DNA from: Corella eumyota
Taxonomy: Eukaryota > Chordata > Ascidiacea > Phlebobranchia > Corellidae
Length of the DNA stretch: 64,000 nucleotides
Reading direction: 5' to 3'
Assembly: GCA_963082875.1 (NCBI GenBank)
Contig: OY720099.1
Coordinates: 4,836,001 to 4,900,000 of the forward strand
Positions 15,041 through 30,539 of the stretch are shown piece by piece (position 1 is the first letter of the stretch; every line of letters starts with the position of its first letter). A model generated the notes under the pieces. That model saw only the letters and a program-made list of their open reading frames with translations. It was not told the DNA's origin and made no database searches. Made by a program: the position numbers and the translations under genes.

Positions 15041-18000
15041 TAACATTCAAGATAAAACATTTCGCGAAAATTTTTAGTAAAACAAAAGTTTGAGGTAATT
15101 TTTATTTTGGGTTTAATTAGGTAACGTGATATTTTTGGCCAATGAGATTGCATACAAATTTTTTGAAAAAAAACTAAAAAATTTTAAATCGAAAAATAAT
15201 TGTTGTGTTAGAACCTCACAGGTCCAATTACCGTGTTTACAAAATATATTTCGAAAATATTAAGATTCATAATAGTTATAAAACTTTTATTAAAAATTTA
15301 TGAAATCTCAAAATCTGAAATTTTATATTTAATTAAGCGCGCATTGGCCTAACTAACATTCAAGATAAAACATTTCGCGAAAATTTTTAGTAAAACAAAA
15401 GTTTGAGGTAATTTTTATTTTGGGTTTAATTAGGTCACGTGATATTTTTGGCCAATGAGATTGCATACAAATTTTTTGAAAAAAACTAAAAAATTTTAAA
15501 TCAAAAAATAATTGTTGTGTTAGAACCTCACAGGTCCAATTACCGTGTTTACAAAATATATTTCGAAAATATTAATATTCATAATAGTTATGAAACTTTT
15601 ATTAAAAATTTATGAAATCTCAAAATCTGAAATTTTATATTTAATTAGGCGCGCATTGGCCTAACTAACATTCAAGATAAAACATTTTGCAAAAATTTTG
15701 AGTAGAACAAAAGTTTGAGATAATTTTTATTTTAGGTTTAATTAGGTCACGTGATATTTTTGGCCAATGATATTGCATACAAAATTTTTGAAAAAAAATA
15801 AAATATTTTAAATCGAAAAATAATTGTTGTGTTAGAACCGCACAGGTCCAATTACCGTGTTTACAAAATATTTTTCGAAAATATTAATATTCATAAAAGT
15901 TATGAAACTTTTATAAAAATTTATGAAATCTCAAAACCTAAAATTTTGTATTTTATTAGACGCGCATTGGCCTAACTAACATTCAAGATAAAACATTTCG
16001 CGAAAATTTTTAGTAAAACAAAAGTTTGAGGTAATTTTTATTTTGGTTTTAATTAGGTCACGTGATATTTTTGGCCAATGATATTGCATACAAATTTTTT
16101 GAAAAAAAATGAAAAATTTTAAATCGAAAAATAATTGTTGTGTTAGAACCGCACAGGTCCAATTACCGTGTTTACAAAATATTTTTCGAAAATATTCATA
16201 TTCATAAAAGTTATGAAACTTTTAATCAAAATTTATGAAATCTCAAAACCTAAAATTTTGTATTTTATTAGACGCGCATTGGCCTAACTAACATTCAAGA
16301 TAAAACATTTCGCAAAAATTTTCAGTAAAACAAAGTTTGAGGTAATTTTTATTTTGGTTTTAATTAGGTCACGTGATATTTTTGGCCAATGATATTGCAT
16401 ACAAATTTTTTGAAAAAAAATAAAAAATTTTAAATCGAAAAATAATTGTTGTGTTAGAACCGCACAGGTCCAATTACCGTGTTTACAAAATATTTTTCCA
16501 AAATATTAATATTCATAATAGTTATGAAACTTTTATTAAAAATTTATGAAATCTCAAAATCTGAAATTTTATATTTAATTAGGCGCGCATTGGCCTAACT
16601 AACATTCAAGATAAAACATTTCGCAAAATTTTTAGTAAAACAAAAGTTTGAGGTAATTTTTATTTTGGGTTTAATTAGGTCACGTGATATTTTTGGCCAA
16701 TGATATTGCATACAAATTTTTTGAAAAAAAATAAAAAATTTTAAATCGAAAAATAATTGTTGTGTTAGAACCGCACAGGTCCAATTACCGTGTTTACAAA
16801 ATATTTTTCGAAAATATTAATATTCATAAAAGTTATGAAACTTTTAATAAAAATTTATAAAATCTCAAAACCTAAAATTTTGTATTTTATTAGACGCGCA
16901 TTGGCCTAACTAACATTCAAGATAAAACATTTCGCGAAAATTTTTAGTAAAACAAAAGTTTGAGATAATTTTTATTTTGGGTTTAATTAGGTCACGTGAT
17001 ATTTTTGGCCAATGATATTGCATACAAATTTTTTGAAAATAAAATAAAAAATTTTAAATCGAAAAATAATTGTTGTGTTAGAACCGCACAGGTCCAATTA
17101 CCGTGTTTACAAAATATTTTTCGAAAATATTAATATTCATAAAAGTTATGAAACTTTTATTAAAAATTTATGAAATCTCAAAACCTAAAATTTTGTATTT
17201 TATTAGACGCGCATTGGCCTAACTAACATTCAAGATAAAACATTTCGCGAAAATTTTCAGTAAAACAAAAGTTTGAGGTAATTTTTATTTTGGGTTTAAT
17301 TAGGTCACGTGATATTTTTGACCAATGATATTGCATACAAATTTTTTAAAAAAAAATAAAAAATTTTAAATCGAAAAATAATTGTTGTGTTAGAACCGCA
17401 CAGGTCCAATTACCGTGTTTACAAAATATTTTTCGAAAATATTAATATTCATAATAGTTATGAAACTTTTATTAAAAATTTATAAAATCTCAAAATCTGA
17501 AATTTTATATTTAATTAGGCGCGCATTGGCCTAACTAACATTCAAGATAAAACATTTTGCAAAATTTTGAGTAGAACAAAAGTTTGAGATAATTTTTATT
17601 TTGGGTTTAATTAGGTCACGTGATAATTTTGGCCAATGAGATTGCATACAAATTTTTTGAAAAAAAATAAAAAATTTTAAATCGAAAAATAATTGTTGTG
17701 TTAGAACCTCACAGGTCCAATTACCGTGTTTACAAAATATTTTTCGAAAATATTAATATTCATAATAGTTATGAAACTTTTATTAAAAATTTATAAAATC
17801 TCAAAATCTGAAATTTTATATTTAATTAGGCGCGCATTGGCCTAACTAACATTCAAGATAAAACATTTCGCAAAATTTTGAGTAGAACAAAAGTTTGAGA
17901 TAATTTTTATTTTGGGTTTAATTAGGTCACGTGATAATTTTGGCCAATGAGATTGCATACAAATTTTTTTAAAAAAATAAAAAATTTTAAATCGAAAAAT

Positions 18001-21000
18001 AATTGTTGTGTTAGAACCGCACAGGTCTAATTACCGTGTTTACAAAATATTTTTCAAAAATATTAATATTCATAAAAGTTATGAAATTTTTATTAAAAAT
18101 TTATGAAATCTCAAAACCTAAAATTTTGTATTTTTTTAGACGCGCATTGGCCTAACTAACATTCAAGATAAAACATTTCGCGAAAATTTTCAGTAAAACA
18201 AAAGTTTGAGGTAATTTTTATTTTGGTTTTAATTAGGTCACGTGATATTTTTGGCCAATGATATTGCATACAAATTTTTGGAAAAAAAATGAAAAATTTT
18301 AAATCGAAAAATAATTGTTGTGTTAGAACCGCACAGGTCCAATTACCGTGTTTACAAAATATTTTTTGAAAATATTAATATTCATAAAAGTTATGAAACT
18401 TTTATTAAAAATTTATGAAATCTCAAAACCTAAAATTTTGTATTTTATTAGACGCGCATTGGCCTAACTAACATTCAAGATAAAACATTTCGCAAAAATT
18501 TTCAGTAAAACAAAAGTTTGAGGTAATTTTTATTTTGGTTTTAATTAGGTCACGTGATATTTTTGGCCAATGATATTGCATACAAATTTTTGGAAAAAAA
18601 ATAAAAAATTTTAAATCGAAAAATAATTGTTGTGTTAGAACCGCACAGGTCCAATTACCGTGTTTACAAAATATTTTTCGAAAATATTAATATTCATAAA
18701 AGTTATGAAACTTTTATAAAAATTTATGAAATCTCAAAACCTAAAATTTTGTATTTTATTAGACGCGCATTGGCCTAACTAACATTCAAGATAAAACATT
18801 TCGCGAAAATTTTTAGTAAAACAAAAGTTTGAGGTAATTTTTATTTTGGTTTTAATTAGGTCACGTGATATTTTTGGCCAATGATATTGCATACAAATTT
18901 TTTGAAAAAAAATGAAAAATTTTAAATCGAAAAATAATTGTTGTGTTAGAACCGCACAGGTCCAATTACCGTGTTTACAAAATATTTTTCGAAAATATTC
19001 ATATTCATAAAAGTTATGAAACTTTTAATCAAAATTTATAAAATCTCAAAACCTAAAATTTTGTATTTTATTAGACGCGCATTGGCCTAACTAACATTCA
19101 AGATAAAACATTTCGCAAAAATTTTCAGTAAAACAAAAGTTTGAGGTAATTTTTATTTTGGTTTTAATTAGGTCACGTGATATTTTTGGCCAATGATATT
19201 GCATACAAATTTTTTGAAAAAAAATAAAAAATTTTAAATCGAAAAATAATTGTTGTGTTAGAACCGCACAGGTCCAATTACCGTGTTTACAAAATATTTT
19301 TCCAAAATATTAATATTCATAATAGTTATGAAACTTTTATTAAAAATTTATGAAATCTCAAAATCTGAAATTTTATATTTAATTAGGCGCGCATTGGCCT
19401 AACTAACATTCAAGATAAAACATTTCGCGAAAATTTTGAGTAAAACAAAAGTTTGAGGTAATTTTTATTTTGGGTTTAATTAGGTCACGTGATATTTTTG
19501 GCCAATGATATTGCATACAAATTTTTTGAAAAAAATAAAAAATTTTAAATCGAAAAATAATTGTTGTGTTAGAACCGCACAGGTCCAATTACCGTGTTTA
19601 CAAAATATTTTTCGAAAATATTAATATTCATAAAAGTTATGAAACTTTTAATAAAAATTTATAAAATCTCAAAACCTTAAATTTTGTATTTTATTAGACG
19701 CGCATTGGCCTAACTAACATTCAAGATAAAACATTTCGCGAAAATTTTTAGTAAAACAAAAGTTTGAGGTAATTTTTATTTTGGGTTTAATTAGGTCACG
19801 TGATATTTTTGGCCAATGAGATTGCATACAAATTTTTTGAAAAAAACTAAAAAATTTTAAATCGAAAAATAATTGTTGTGTTAGAACCTCACAGGTCCAA
19901 TTACCGTGTTTACAAAATATATTTCGAAAATATTAAGATTCATAATAGTTATAAAACTTTTATTAAAAATTTATGAAATCTCAAAATCTGAAATTTTATA
20001 TTTAATTAGGCGCGCATTGGCCTAACTAACATTCAAGATAAAACATTTTGCAAAAATTTTGAGTAGAACAAAAGTTTGAGATAATTTTTATTTTAGGTTT
20101 AATTAGGTCACGTGATATTTTTGGCCAATGATATTGCATACAAAATTTTTGAAAAAAAATAAAATATTTTAAATCGAAAAATAATTGTTGTGTTAGAACC
20201 GCACAGGTCCAATTACCGTGTTTACAAAATATTTTTCGAAAATATTAATATTCATAAAAGTTATGAAACTTTTAATAAAAATTTATAAAATCTCAAAACC
20301 TAAAATTTTGTATTTTGTTAGACGCGCATTGGCCTAACTAACATTCAAGATAAAACATTTCGCGAAAATTTTTAGTAAAACAAAAGTTTGAGGTAATTTT
20401 TATTTTGGGTTTAATTAGGTCACGTGATATTTTTGGCCAATGAGATTGCATACAAATTTTTTGAAAAAAACTAAAAAATTTTAAATCGAAAAATAATTGT
20501 TGTGTTAGAACCTCACAGGTCCAATTACCGTGTTTACAAAATATATTTCGAAAATATTAATATTCATAATAGTTATGAAACTTTTATTAAAAATTTTTGA
20601 AATCTCAAAATCTGAAATTTTATATTTAATTAGGCGCGCATTGGCCTAACTAACATTCAAGATAAAACATTTTGCAAAAATTTTGAGTAGAACAAAAGTT
20701 TGAGATAATTTTTATTTTAGGTTTAATTAGGTCACGTAATATTTTTGGCCAATGATATTGCATACAAATTTTTTGAAAAAAAATAAAAAATTTTAAATCG
20801 AAAAATAATTGTTGTGTTAGAACCGCACAGGTCCAATTACCGTGTTTACAAAATATTTTTCCAAAATATTAATATTCATAATAGTTATGAAACTTTTATT
20901 AAAAATTTATGAAATCTCAAAATCTGAAATTTTATATTTAATTAGGCGCGCATTGGCCTAACTAACATTCAAGATAAAACATTTCGCAAAATTTTTAGTA

Positions 21001-23770
21001 AAACAAAAGTTTGAGGTAATTTTTATTTTGGGTTTAATTAGGTCACGTGATATTTTTGGCCAATGATATTGCATACAAATTTTTTGAAAAAAAATAAAAA
21101 ATTTTAAATCGAAAAATAATTGTTGTGTTAGAACCGCACAGGTCCAATTACCGTGTTTACAAAATATTTTTCGAAAATATTAATATTCATAAAAGTTATG
21201 AAACTTTTAATAAAAATTTATAAAATCTCAAAACCTAAAATTTTGTATTTTATTAGACGCGCATTGGCCTAACTAACATTCAAGATAAAACATTTCGCGA
21301 AAATTTTTAGTAAAACAAAAGTTTGAGATAATTTTTATTTTGGGTTTAATTAGGTCACGTGATATTTTTGGCCAATGATATTGCATACAAATTTTTTGAA
21401 AAAAAATAAAAAATTTTAAATCGAAAAATAATTGTTGTGTTAGAACCGCACAGGTCCAATTACCGTGTTTACAAAATATTTTTCCAAAATATTAATATTC
21501 ATAATAGTTATGAAACTTTTATTAAAAATTTATGAAATTTCAAAATCTGAAATTTTATATTTAATTAGGCGCGCATTGGCCTAACTAACATTCAAGATAA
21601 AACATTTCGCAAAATTTTTAGTAAAACAAAAGTTTGAGGTAATTTTTATTTTGGGTTTAATTAGGTCACGTGATATTTTTGGCCAATGATATTGCATACA
21701 AATTTTTTGAAAAAAAATAAAAAATTTTAAATCGAAAAATAATTGTTGTGTTAGAACCGCACAGGTCCAATTACCGTGTTTACAAAATATTTTTCGAAAA
21801 TATTAATATTCATAAAAGTTATGAAACTTTTAATAAAAATTTATAAAATCTCAAAACCTAAAATTTTGTATTTTATTAGACGCGCATTGGCCTAACTAAC
21901 ATTCAAGATAAAACATTTCGCGAAAATTTTTAGTAAAACAAAAGTTTGAGATAATTTTTATTTTGGGTTTAATTAGGTCACGTGATATTTTTGGCCAATG
22001 ATATTGCATACAAATTTTTTGAAAAAAAATTAAAAAATTTTAAATCGAAAAATAATTGTTGTGTTAGAACCGCACAGGTCCAATTACCGTGTTTACAAAA
22101 TATTTTTCGAAAATATTAATATTCATAAAAGTTATGAAACTTTTATTAAAAATTTATGAAATCTCAAAACCTAAAATTTTGTATTTTATTAGACGCGCAT
22201 TGGCCTAACTAACATTCAAGATAAAACATTTCGCGAAAATTTTCAGTAAAACAAAAGTTTGAGGTAATTTTTATTTTGGGTTTAATTAGGTCACGTGATA
22301 TTTTTGACCAATGATATTGCATACAAACTTTTTGAAAAAAAATAAAAAATTTTAAATCGAAAAATAATTGTTGTGTTAGAACCGCACAGGTCCAATTACC
22401 GTGTTTACAAAATATTTTTCCAAAATATTAATATTCATAATAGTTATGAAACTTTTATTAAAAATTTATGAAATCTCAAAATCTGAAATTTTATATTTAA
22501 TTAGGCGCGCATTGGCCTAACTAACATTCAAGATAAAACATTTCGCAAAATTTTTAGTAAAACAAAAGTTTGAGGTAATTTTTATTTTGGGTTTAATTAG
22601 GTCACGTGATATTTTTGGCCAATGATATTGCATACAAATTTTTTGAAAAAAAATAAAAAATTTTAAATCGAAAAATAATTGTTGTGTTAGAACCGCACAG
22701 GTCCAATTACCGTGTTTACAAAATATTTTTCGAAAATATTAATATTCATAAAAGTTATGAAACTTTTAATAAAAATTTATAAAATCTCAAAACCTAAAAT
22801 TTTGTATTTTATTAGACGCGCATTGGCCTAACTAACATTCAAGATAAAACATTTCGCGAAAATTTTTAGTAAAACAAAAGTTTGAGATAATTTTTATTTT
22901 GGGTTTAATTAGGTCACGTGATATTTTTGGCCAATGATATTGCATACAAATTTTTTGAAAAAAAAATAAAAAATTTTAAATCGAAAAATAATTGTTGTGT
23001 TAGAACCGCACAGGTCCAATTACCGTGTTTACAAAATATTTTTCGAAAATATTAATATTCATAAAAGTTATGAAACTTTTATTAAAAATTTATGAAATCT
23101 CAAAACCTAAAATTTTGTATTTTATTAGACGCGCATTGGCCTAACTAACATTCAAGATAAAACATTTCGCGAAAATTTTCAGTAAAACAAAAGTTTGAGG
23201 TAATTTTTATTTTGGGTTTAATTAGGTCACGTGATATTTTTGACCAATGATATTGCATACAAATTTTTTGAAAAAAAATAAAAAATTTTAAATCGAAAAA
23301 TAATTGTTGTGTTAGAACCGCACAGGTCCAATTACCGTGTTTACAAAATATTTTTCGAAAATATTAATATTCATAAAAGTTATGAAACTTTTAATAAAAA
23401 TTTATAAAATCTCAAAACCTAAAATTTTGTATTTTATTAGACGCGCATTGGCCTAACTAACATTCAAGATAAAACATTTCGCGAAAATTTTTAGTAAAAC
23501 AAAAGTTTGAGATAATTTTTATTTTGGGTTTAATTAGGTCACGTGATATTTTTGGCCAATGATATTGCATACAAATTTTTTGAAAAAAAAATAAAAAATT
23601 TTAAATCGAAAAATAATTGTTGTGTTAGAACCGCACAGGTCCAATTACCGTGTTTACAAATTATTTTTCGAAAATATTAATATTCATAAAAGTTATGAAA
23701 CTTTTATTAAAAATTTATGAAATCTCAAAACCTAAAATTTTGTATTTTATTAGACGCGCATTGGCCTAAC
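15040..23770. repeat. 28-monomer higher-order block, copy 2 (~8.73 kb)
   Basis: Second copy of the 6.31-15.04 kb block, abutting it in tandem. I noticed only scattered single-base differences, such as GTAACGTG at 15122 against GTCACGTG, and TTTTGTTAG against TTTTATTAG near 20316. Identity therefore looks well above 99 percent by eye, but it was not computed. Such identity over 28 monomers, much higher than between neighbouring monomers, points to one recent unequal exchange. Confidence 0.85.
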
Positions 23771-26700
23771 TAACATTCAAGATAAAACATTTCGCGAAAA
23801 TTTTCAGTAAAACAAAAGTTTGAGGTAATTTTTATTTTGGGTTTAATTAGGTCACGTGATATTTTTGACCAATGATATTGCATACAAATTTTTTGAAAAA
23901 AAATAAAAAATTTTAAATCGAAAAATAATTGTTGTGTTAGAACCTCACAGGTCCAATTACCGTGTTTACAAAATATTTTTCGAAAATATTAATATTCATA
24001 ATAGTTATGAAACTTTTATTAAAAATTTATAAAATCTCAAAATCTGAAATTTTATATTTAATTAGGCGCGCATTGGCCTAACTAACATTCAAGATAAAAC
24101 ATTTTGCAAAATTTTGAGTAGAACAAAAGTTTGAGATAATTTTTATTTTGGGTTTAATTAGGTCACGTGATAATTTTGGCCAATGAGATTGCATACAAAT
24201 TTTTTGAAAAAAAATAAAAAATTTTAAATCGAAAAATAATTGTTGTGTTAGAACCTCACAGGTCCAATTACCGTGTTTACAAAATATTTTTCGAAAATAT
24301 TAATATTCATAATAGTTATGAAACTTTTAATAAAAATTTATAAAATCTCAAAACCTAAAATTTTGTATTTTATTAGACGCGCATTGGCCTAACTAACATT
24401 CAAGATAAAACATTTCGCGAAAATTTTTAGTAAAACAAAAGTTTGAGATAATTTTTATTTTGGGTTTAATTAGGTCACGTGATATTTTTGGCCAATGATA
24501 TTGCATACAAATTTTTTGAAAAAAAATAAAAAATTTTAAATCGAAAAATAATTGTTGTGTTAGAACCGCACAGGTCCAATTACCGTGTTTACAAAATATT
24601 TTTCCAAAATATTAATATTCATAATAGTTATGAAACTTTTATTAAAAATTTATGAAATTTCAAAATCTGAAATTTTATATTTAATTAGGCGCGCATTGGC
24701 CTAACTAACATTCAAGATAAAACATATCGCAAAATTTTTAGTAAAACAAAAGTTTGAGGTAATTTTTATTTTGGGTTTAATTAGGTCACGTGATATTTTT
24801 GGCCAATGATATTGCATACAAATTTTTTGAAAAAAAATAAAAAATTTTAAATCGAAAAATAATTGTTGTGTTAGAACCGCACAGGTCCAATTACCGTGTT
24901 TACAAAATATTTTTCGAAAATATTAATATTCATAAAAGTTATGAAACTTTTAATAAAAATTTATAAAATCTCAAAACCTAAAATTTTGTATTTTATTAGA
25001 CGCGCATTGGCCTAACTAACATTCAAGATAAAACATTTCGCGAAAATTTTTAGTAAAACAAAAGTTTGAGATAATTTTTATTTTGGGTTTAATTAGGTCA
25101 CGTGATATTTTTGGCCAATGATATTGCATACAAATTTTTTGAAAAAAAATTAAAAAATTTTAAATCGAAAAATAATTGTTGTGTTAGAACCGCACAGGTC
25201 CAATTACCGTGTTTACAAAATATTTTTCGAAAATATTAATATTCATAAAAGTTATGAAACTTTTATTAAAAATTTATGAAATCTCAAAACCTAAAATTTT
25301 GTATTTTATTAGACGCGCATTGGCCTAACTAACATTCAAGATAAAACATTTCGCGAAAATTTTCAGTAAAACAAAAGTTTGAGGTAATTTTTATTTTGGG
25401 TTTAATTAGGTCACGTGATATTTTTGACCAATGATATTGCATACAAACTTTTTGAAAAAAAATAAAAAATTTTAAATCGAAAAATAATTGTTGTGTTAGA
25501 ACCGCACAGGTCCAATTACCGTGTTTACAAAATATTTTTCCAAAATATTAATATTCATAATAGTTATGAAACTTTTATTAAAAATTTATGAAATCTCAAA
25601 ATCTGAAATTTTATATTTAATTAGGCGCGCATTGGCCTAACTAACATTCAAGATAAAACATTTCGCAAAATTTTTAGTAAAACAAAAGTTTGAGGTAATT
25701 TTTATTTTGGGTTTAATTAGGTCACGTGATATTTTTGGCCAATGATATTGCATACAAATTTTTTGAAAAAAAATAAAAAATTTTAAATCGAAAAATAATT
25801 GTTGTGTTAGAACCGCACAGGTCCAATTACCGTGTTTACAAAATATTTTTCGAAAATATTAATATTCATAAAAGTTATGAAACTTTTAATAAAAATTTAT
25901 AAAATCTCAAAACCTAAAATTTTGTATTTTATTAGACGCGCATTGGCCTAACTAACATTCAAGATAAAACATTTCGCGAAAATTTTCAGTAAAACAAAAG
26001 TTTGAGATAATTTTTATTTTGGGTTTAATTAGGTCACGTGATATTTTTGGCCAATGATATTGCATACAAATTTTTTGAAAAAAAAATAAAAAATTTTAAA
26101 TCGAAAAATAATTGTTGTGTTAGAACCGCACAGGTCCAATTACCGTGTTTACAAAATATTTTTCGAAAATATTAATATTCATAAAAGTTATGAAACTTTT
26201 ATTAAAAATTTATGAAATCTCAAAACCTAAAATTTTGTATTTTATTAGACGCGCATTGGCCTAACTAACATTCAAGATAAAACATTTCGCGAAAATTTTC
26301 AGTAAAACAAAAGTTTGAGGTAATTTTTATTTTGGGTTTAATTAGGTCACGTGATATTTTTGACCAATGATATTGCATACAAATTTTTTGAAAAAAAATA
26401 AAAAATTTTAAATCGAAAAATAATTGTTGTGTTAGAACCGCACAGGTCCAATTACCGTGTTTACAAAATATTTTTCGAAAATATTAATATTCATAAAAGT
26501 TATGAAACTTTTAATAAAAATTTATAAAATCTCAAAACCTAAAATTTTGTATTTTATTAGACGCGCATTGGCCTAACTAACATTCAAGATAAAACATTTC
26601 GCGAAAATTTTTAGTAAAACAAAAGTTTGAGATAATTTTTATTTTGGGTTTAATTAGGTCACGTGATATTTTTGGCCAATGATATTGCAAACAAATTTTT

Positions 26701-27420
26701 TGAAAAAAAAATAAAAAATTTTAAATCGAAAAATAATTGTTGTGTTAGAACCGCACAGGTCCAATTACCGTGTTTACAAAATATTTTTCGAAAATATTAA
26801 TATTCATAAAAGTTATGAAACTTTTATTAAAAATTTATGAAATCTCAAAACCTAAAATTTTGTATTTTATTAGACGCGCATTGGCCTAACTAACATTCAA
26901 GATAAAACATTTCGCGAAAATTTTCAGTAAAACAAAAGTTTGAGGTAATTTTTATTTTGGGTTTAATTAGGTCACGTGATATTTTTGACCAATGATATTG
27001 CATACAAATTTTTTGAAAAAAAATAAAAAATTTTAAATCGAAAAATAATTGTTGTGTTAGAACCTCACAGGTCCAATTACCGTGTTTACAAAATATTTTT
27101 CGAAAATATTAATATTCATAATAGTTATGAAACTTTTATTAAAAATTTATAAAATCTCAAAATCTGAAATTTTATATTTAATTAGGCGCGCATTGGCCTA
27201 ACTAACATTCAAGATAAAACATTTTGCAAAATTTTGAGTAGAACAAAAGTTTGAGATAATTTTTATTTTGGGTTTAATTAGGTCACGTGATAATTTTGGC
27301 CAATGAGATTGCATACAAATTTTTTGAAAAAAAATAAAAAATTTTAAATCGAAAAATAATTGTTGTGTTAGAACCTCACAGGTCCAATTACCGTGTTTAC
27401 AAAATATTTTTCGAAAATAT
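21241..27420. repeat. Duplicated 10-monomer block (2 x ~3.12 kb)
   Basis: Bases 21,241-24,300 recur at 24,361-27,420 with an exact offset of 3,120 bp (10 x 312), and no length change was seen between the copies. By eye only about four substitutions separate them, near 22,866/25,986, 21,605/24,725, 23,570/26,690 and 23,661/26,781. The first copy overlaps the right end of the second 28-monomer block, so this duplication is later than the 28-monomer one. Confidence 0.85.
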
Positions 27421-28760
27421 TAATATTCATAATAGTTATGAAACTTTTATTAAAAATTTATAAAATCTCAAAATCTGAAATTTTATATTTAATTAGGCGC
27501 GCATTGGCCTAACTAACATTCAAGATAAAACATTTCGCGAAAATTTTCAGTAAAACAAAAGTTTGAGGTAATTTTTATTTTGGGTTTAATTAGGTCACGT
27601 GATATTTTTGACCAATGATATTGCATACAAATTTTTTGAAAAAAAATAAAAAATTTTAAATCGAAAAATAATTGTTGTGTTAGAACCGCACAGGTCCAAT
27701 TACCGTGTTTACAAAATATTTTTCGAAAATATTAATATTCATAAAAGTTATGAAACTTTTAATAAAAATTTATAAAATCTCAAAACCTAAAATTTTGTAT
27801 TTTATTAGACGCGCATTGGCCTAACTAACATTCAAGATAAAACATTTCGCGAAAATTTTTAGTAAAACAAAAGTTTGAGATAATTTTTATTTTGGGTTTA
27901 ATTAGGTCACGTGATATTTTTGGCCAATGATATTGCATACAAATTTTTTGAAAAAAAAATAAAAAATTTTAAATCGAAAAATAATTGTTGTGTTAGAACC
28001 GCACAGGTCCAATTACCGTGTTTACAAAATATTTTTCGAAAATATTAATATTCATAAAAGTTATGAAACTTTTATTAAAAATTTATGAAATCTCAAAACC
28101 TAAAATTTTGTATTTTATTAGACGCGCATTGGCCTAACTAACATTCAAGATAAAACATTTCGCGAAAATTTTCAGTAAAACAAAAGTTTGAGGTAATTTT
28201 TATTTTGGGTTTAATTAGGTCACGTGATATTTTTGACCAATGATATTGCATACAAATTTTTTGAAAAAAAATAAAAAATTTTAAATCGAAAAATAATTGT
28301 TGTGTTAGAACCTCACAGGTCCAATTACCGTGTTTACAAAATATTTTTCGAAAATATTAATATTCATAATAGTTATGAAACTTTTATTAAAAATTTATAA
28401 AATCTCAAAATCTGAAATTTTATATTTAATTAGGCGCGCATTGGCCTAACTAACATTCAAGATAAAACATTTTGCAAAATTTTGAGTAGAACAAAAGTTT
28501 GAGATAATTTTTATTTTGGGTTTAATTAGGTCACGTGATAATTTTGGCCAATGAGATTGCATACAAATTTTTTGAAAAAAAATAAAAAATTTTAAATCGA
28601 AAAATAATTGTTGTGTTAGAACCTCACAGGTCCAATTACCGTGTTTACAAAATATTTTTCGAAAATATTAATATTCATAATAGTTATGAAACTTTTATTA
28701 AAAATTTATAAAATCTCAAAATCTGAAATTTTATATTTAATTAGGCGCGCATTGGCCTAA
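26281..28760. repeat. 4-monomer block duplication (~1,248-bp offset)
   Basis: The run of monomers carrying TGACCAATG, then AACCTCACAGG, then the TAATTTTGGCC variant recurs at an offset of about 1,248 bp. For instance AACCTCACAG occurs at 27,061 and again near 28,309. Four monomers of 312 bp explain the offset. Edges are approximate. Confidence 0.65.
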
Positions 28761-30539
28761 CTAACATTCAAGATAAAACATTTTGCAAAATTTTGAGTAG
28801 AACAAAAGTTTGAGATAATTTTTATTTTGGGTTTAATTAGGTCACGTGATAATTTTGGCCAATGAGATTGCATACAAATTTTTTTAAAAAAATAAAAAAT
28901 TTTAAATCGAAAAATAATTGTTGTGTTAGAACCGCACAGGTCTAATTACCGTGTTTACAAAATATATTTCGAAAATATTAATATTCATAAAAGTTATGAA
29001 ATTTTTATTAAAAATTTATGAAATCTCAAAACCTAAAATTTTGTATTTTTTTAGACGCGCATTGGCCTAACTAACATTCAAGATAAAACATTTCGCGAAA
29101 ATTTTCAGTAAAACAAAAGTTTGAGGTAATTTTTATTTTGGTTTTAATTAGGTCACGTGATATTTTTGGCCAATGATATTGCATACAAATTTTTGGAAAA
29201 AAAATGAAAAATTTTAAATCGAAAAATAATTGTTGTGTTAGAACCGCACAGGTCCAATTACCGTGTTTACAAAATATTTTTCGAAAATATTAATATTCAT
29301 AAAAGTTATGAAACTTTTATTAAAAATTTATGAAATCTCAAAACCTAAAATTTTGTATTTTATTAGACGCGCATTGGCCTAACTAACATTCAAGATAAAA
29401 CATTTCGCGAAAATTTTCAGTAAAACAAAAGTTTGAGGTAATTTTTATTTTGGTTTTAATTAGGTCACGTGATATTTTTGGCCAATGATATTGCATACAA
29501 ATTTTTGAAAAAAAAATGAAAAATTTTAAATCGAAAAATAATTGTTGTGTTAGAACCGCACAGGTCCAATTACCATGTTTACAAAATATTTTTCGAAAAT
29601 ATTAATATTCATAAAAGTTATGAAACTTTTATAAAAATTTATGAAATCTCAAAACCTAAAATTTTGTATTTTATTAGACGCGCATTGGCCTAACTAACAT
29701 TCAAGATAAAACATTTCGCGAAAATTTTCAGTAAAACAAAAGTTTGAGGTAATTTTTATTTTGGTTTTAATTAGGTCACGTGATATTTTTGGCCAATGAT
29801 ATTGCATACAAATTTTTTGAAAAAAAATAAAAAATTTTAAATCGAAAAATAATTGTTGTGTTAGAACCGCATAGGTCCAATTACCGTGTTTACAAAATAT
29901 TTTTCCAAAATATTAATATTCATAATAGTTATGAAACTTTTATTAAAAATTTATGAAATCTCATAATCTGAAATTTTATATTTAATTAGGCGCGCATTGG
30001 CCTAACTAACATTCAAGATAAAACATTTTGCAAAAATTTTGAGTAGAACAAAAGTTTGAGATAATTTTTATTTTAGGTTTAATTAGGTCACGTAATATTT
30101 TTGGCCAATGATATTGCATACAAAATTTTTGAAAAAAAATAAAATATTTTAAATCGAAAAATAATTGTTGTGTTAGAACCGCACAGGTCCAATTACCGTG
30201 TTTACAAAATATTTTTCGAAAATATTAATATTCATAAAAGTTATGAAACTTTTATTAAAAATTTATGAAATCTCAAAACCTAAAATTTTGTATTTTATTA
30301 GACGCGCATTGGCCTAACTAACATTCAAGATAAAACATTTCGCGAAAATTTTCAGTAAAACAAAAGTTTGAGGTAATTTTTATTTTGGGTTTAATTAGGT
30401 CACGTGATATTTTTGACCAATGATATTGCATACAAATTTTTGGAAAAAAAATGAAAAATTTTAAATCGAAAAATAATTGTTGTGTTAGAACCGCACATGT
30501 CCAATTACCGTGTTTACAAAATATTTTTCGAAAATATTA

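Noticed and set aside
2567-19588. Minus-strand open frames of 61-62 codons recurring in the array (2567, 9113, 10670, 19403)
   Set aside because: They are the same stretch of satellite monomer in different copies. Most copies break the frame, substitutions ignore codon positions, and no start context or splice logic is seen.
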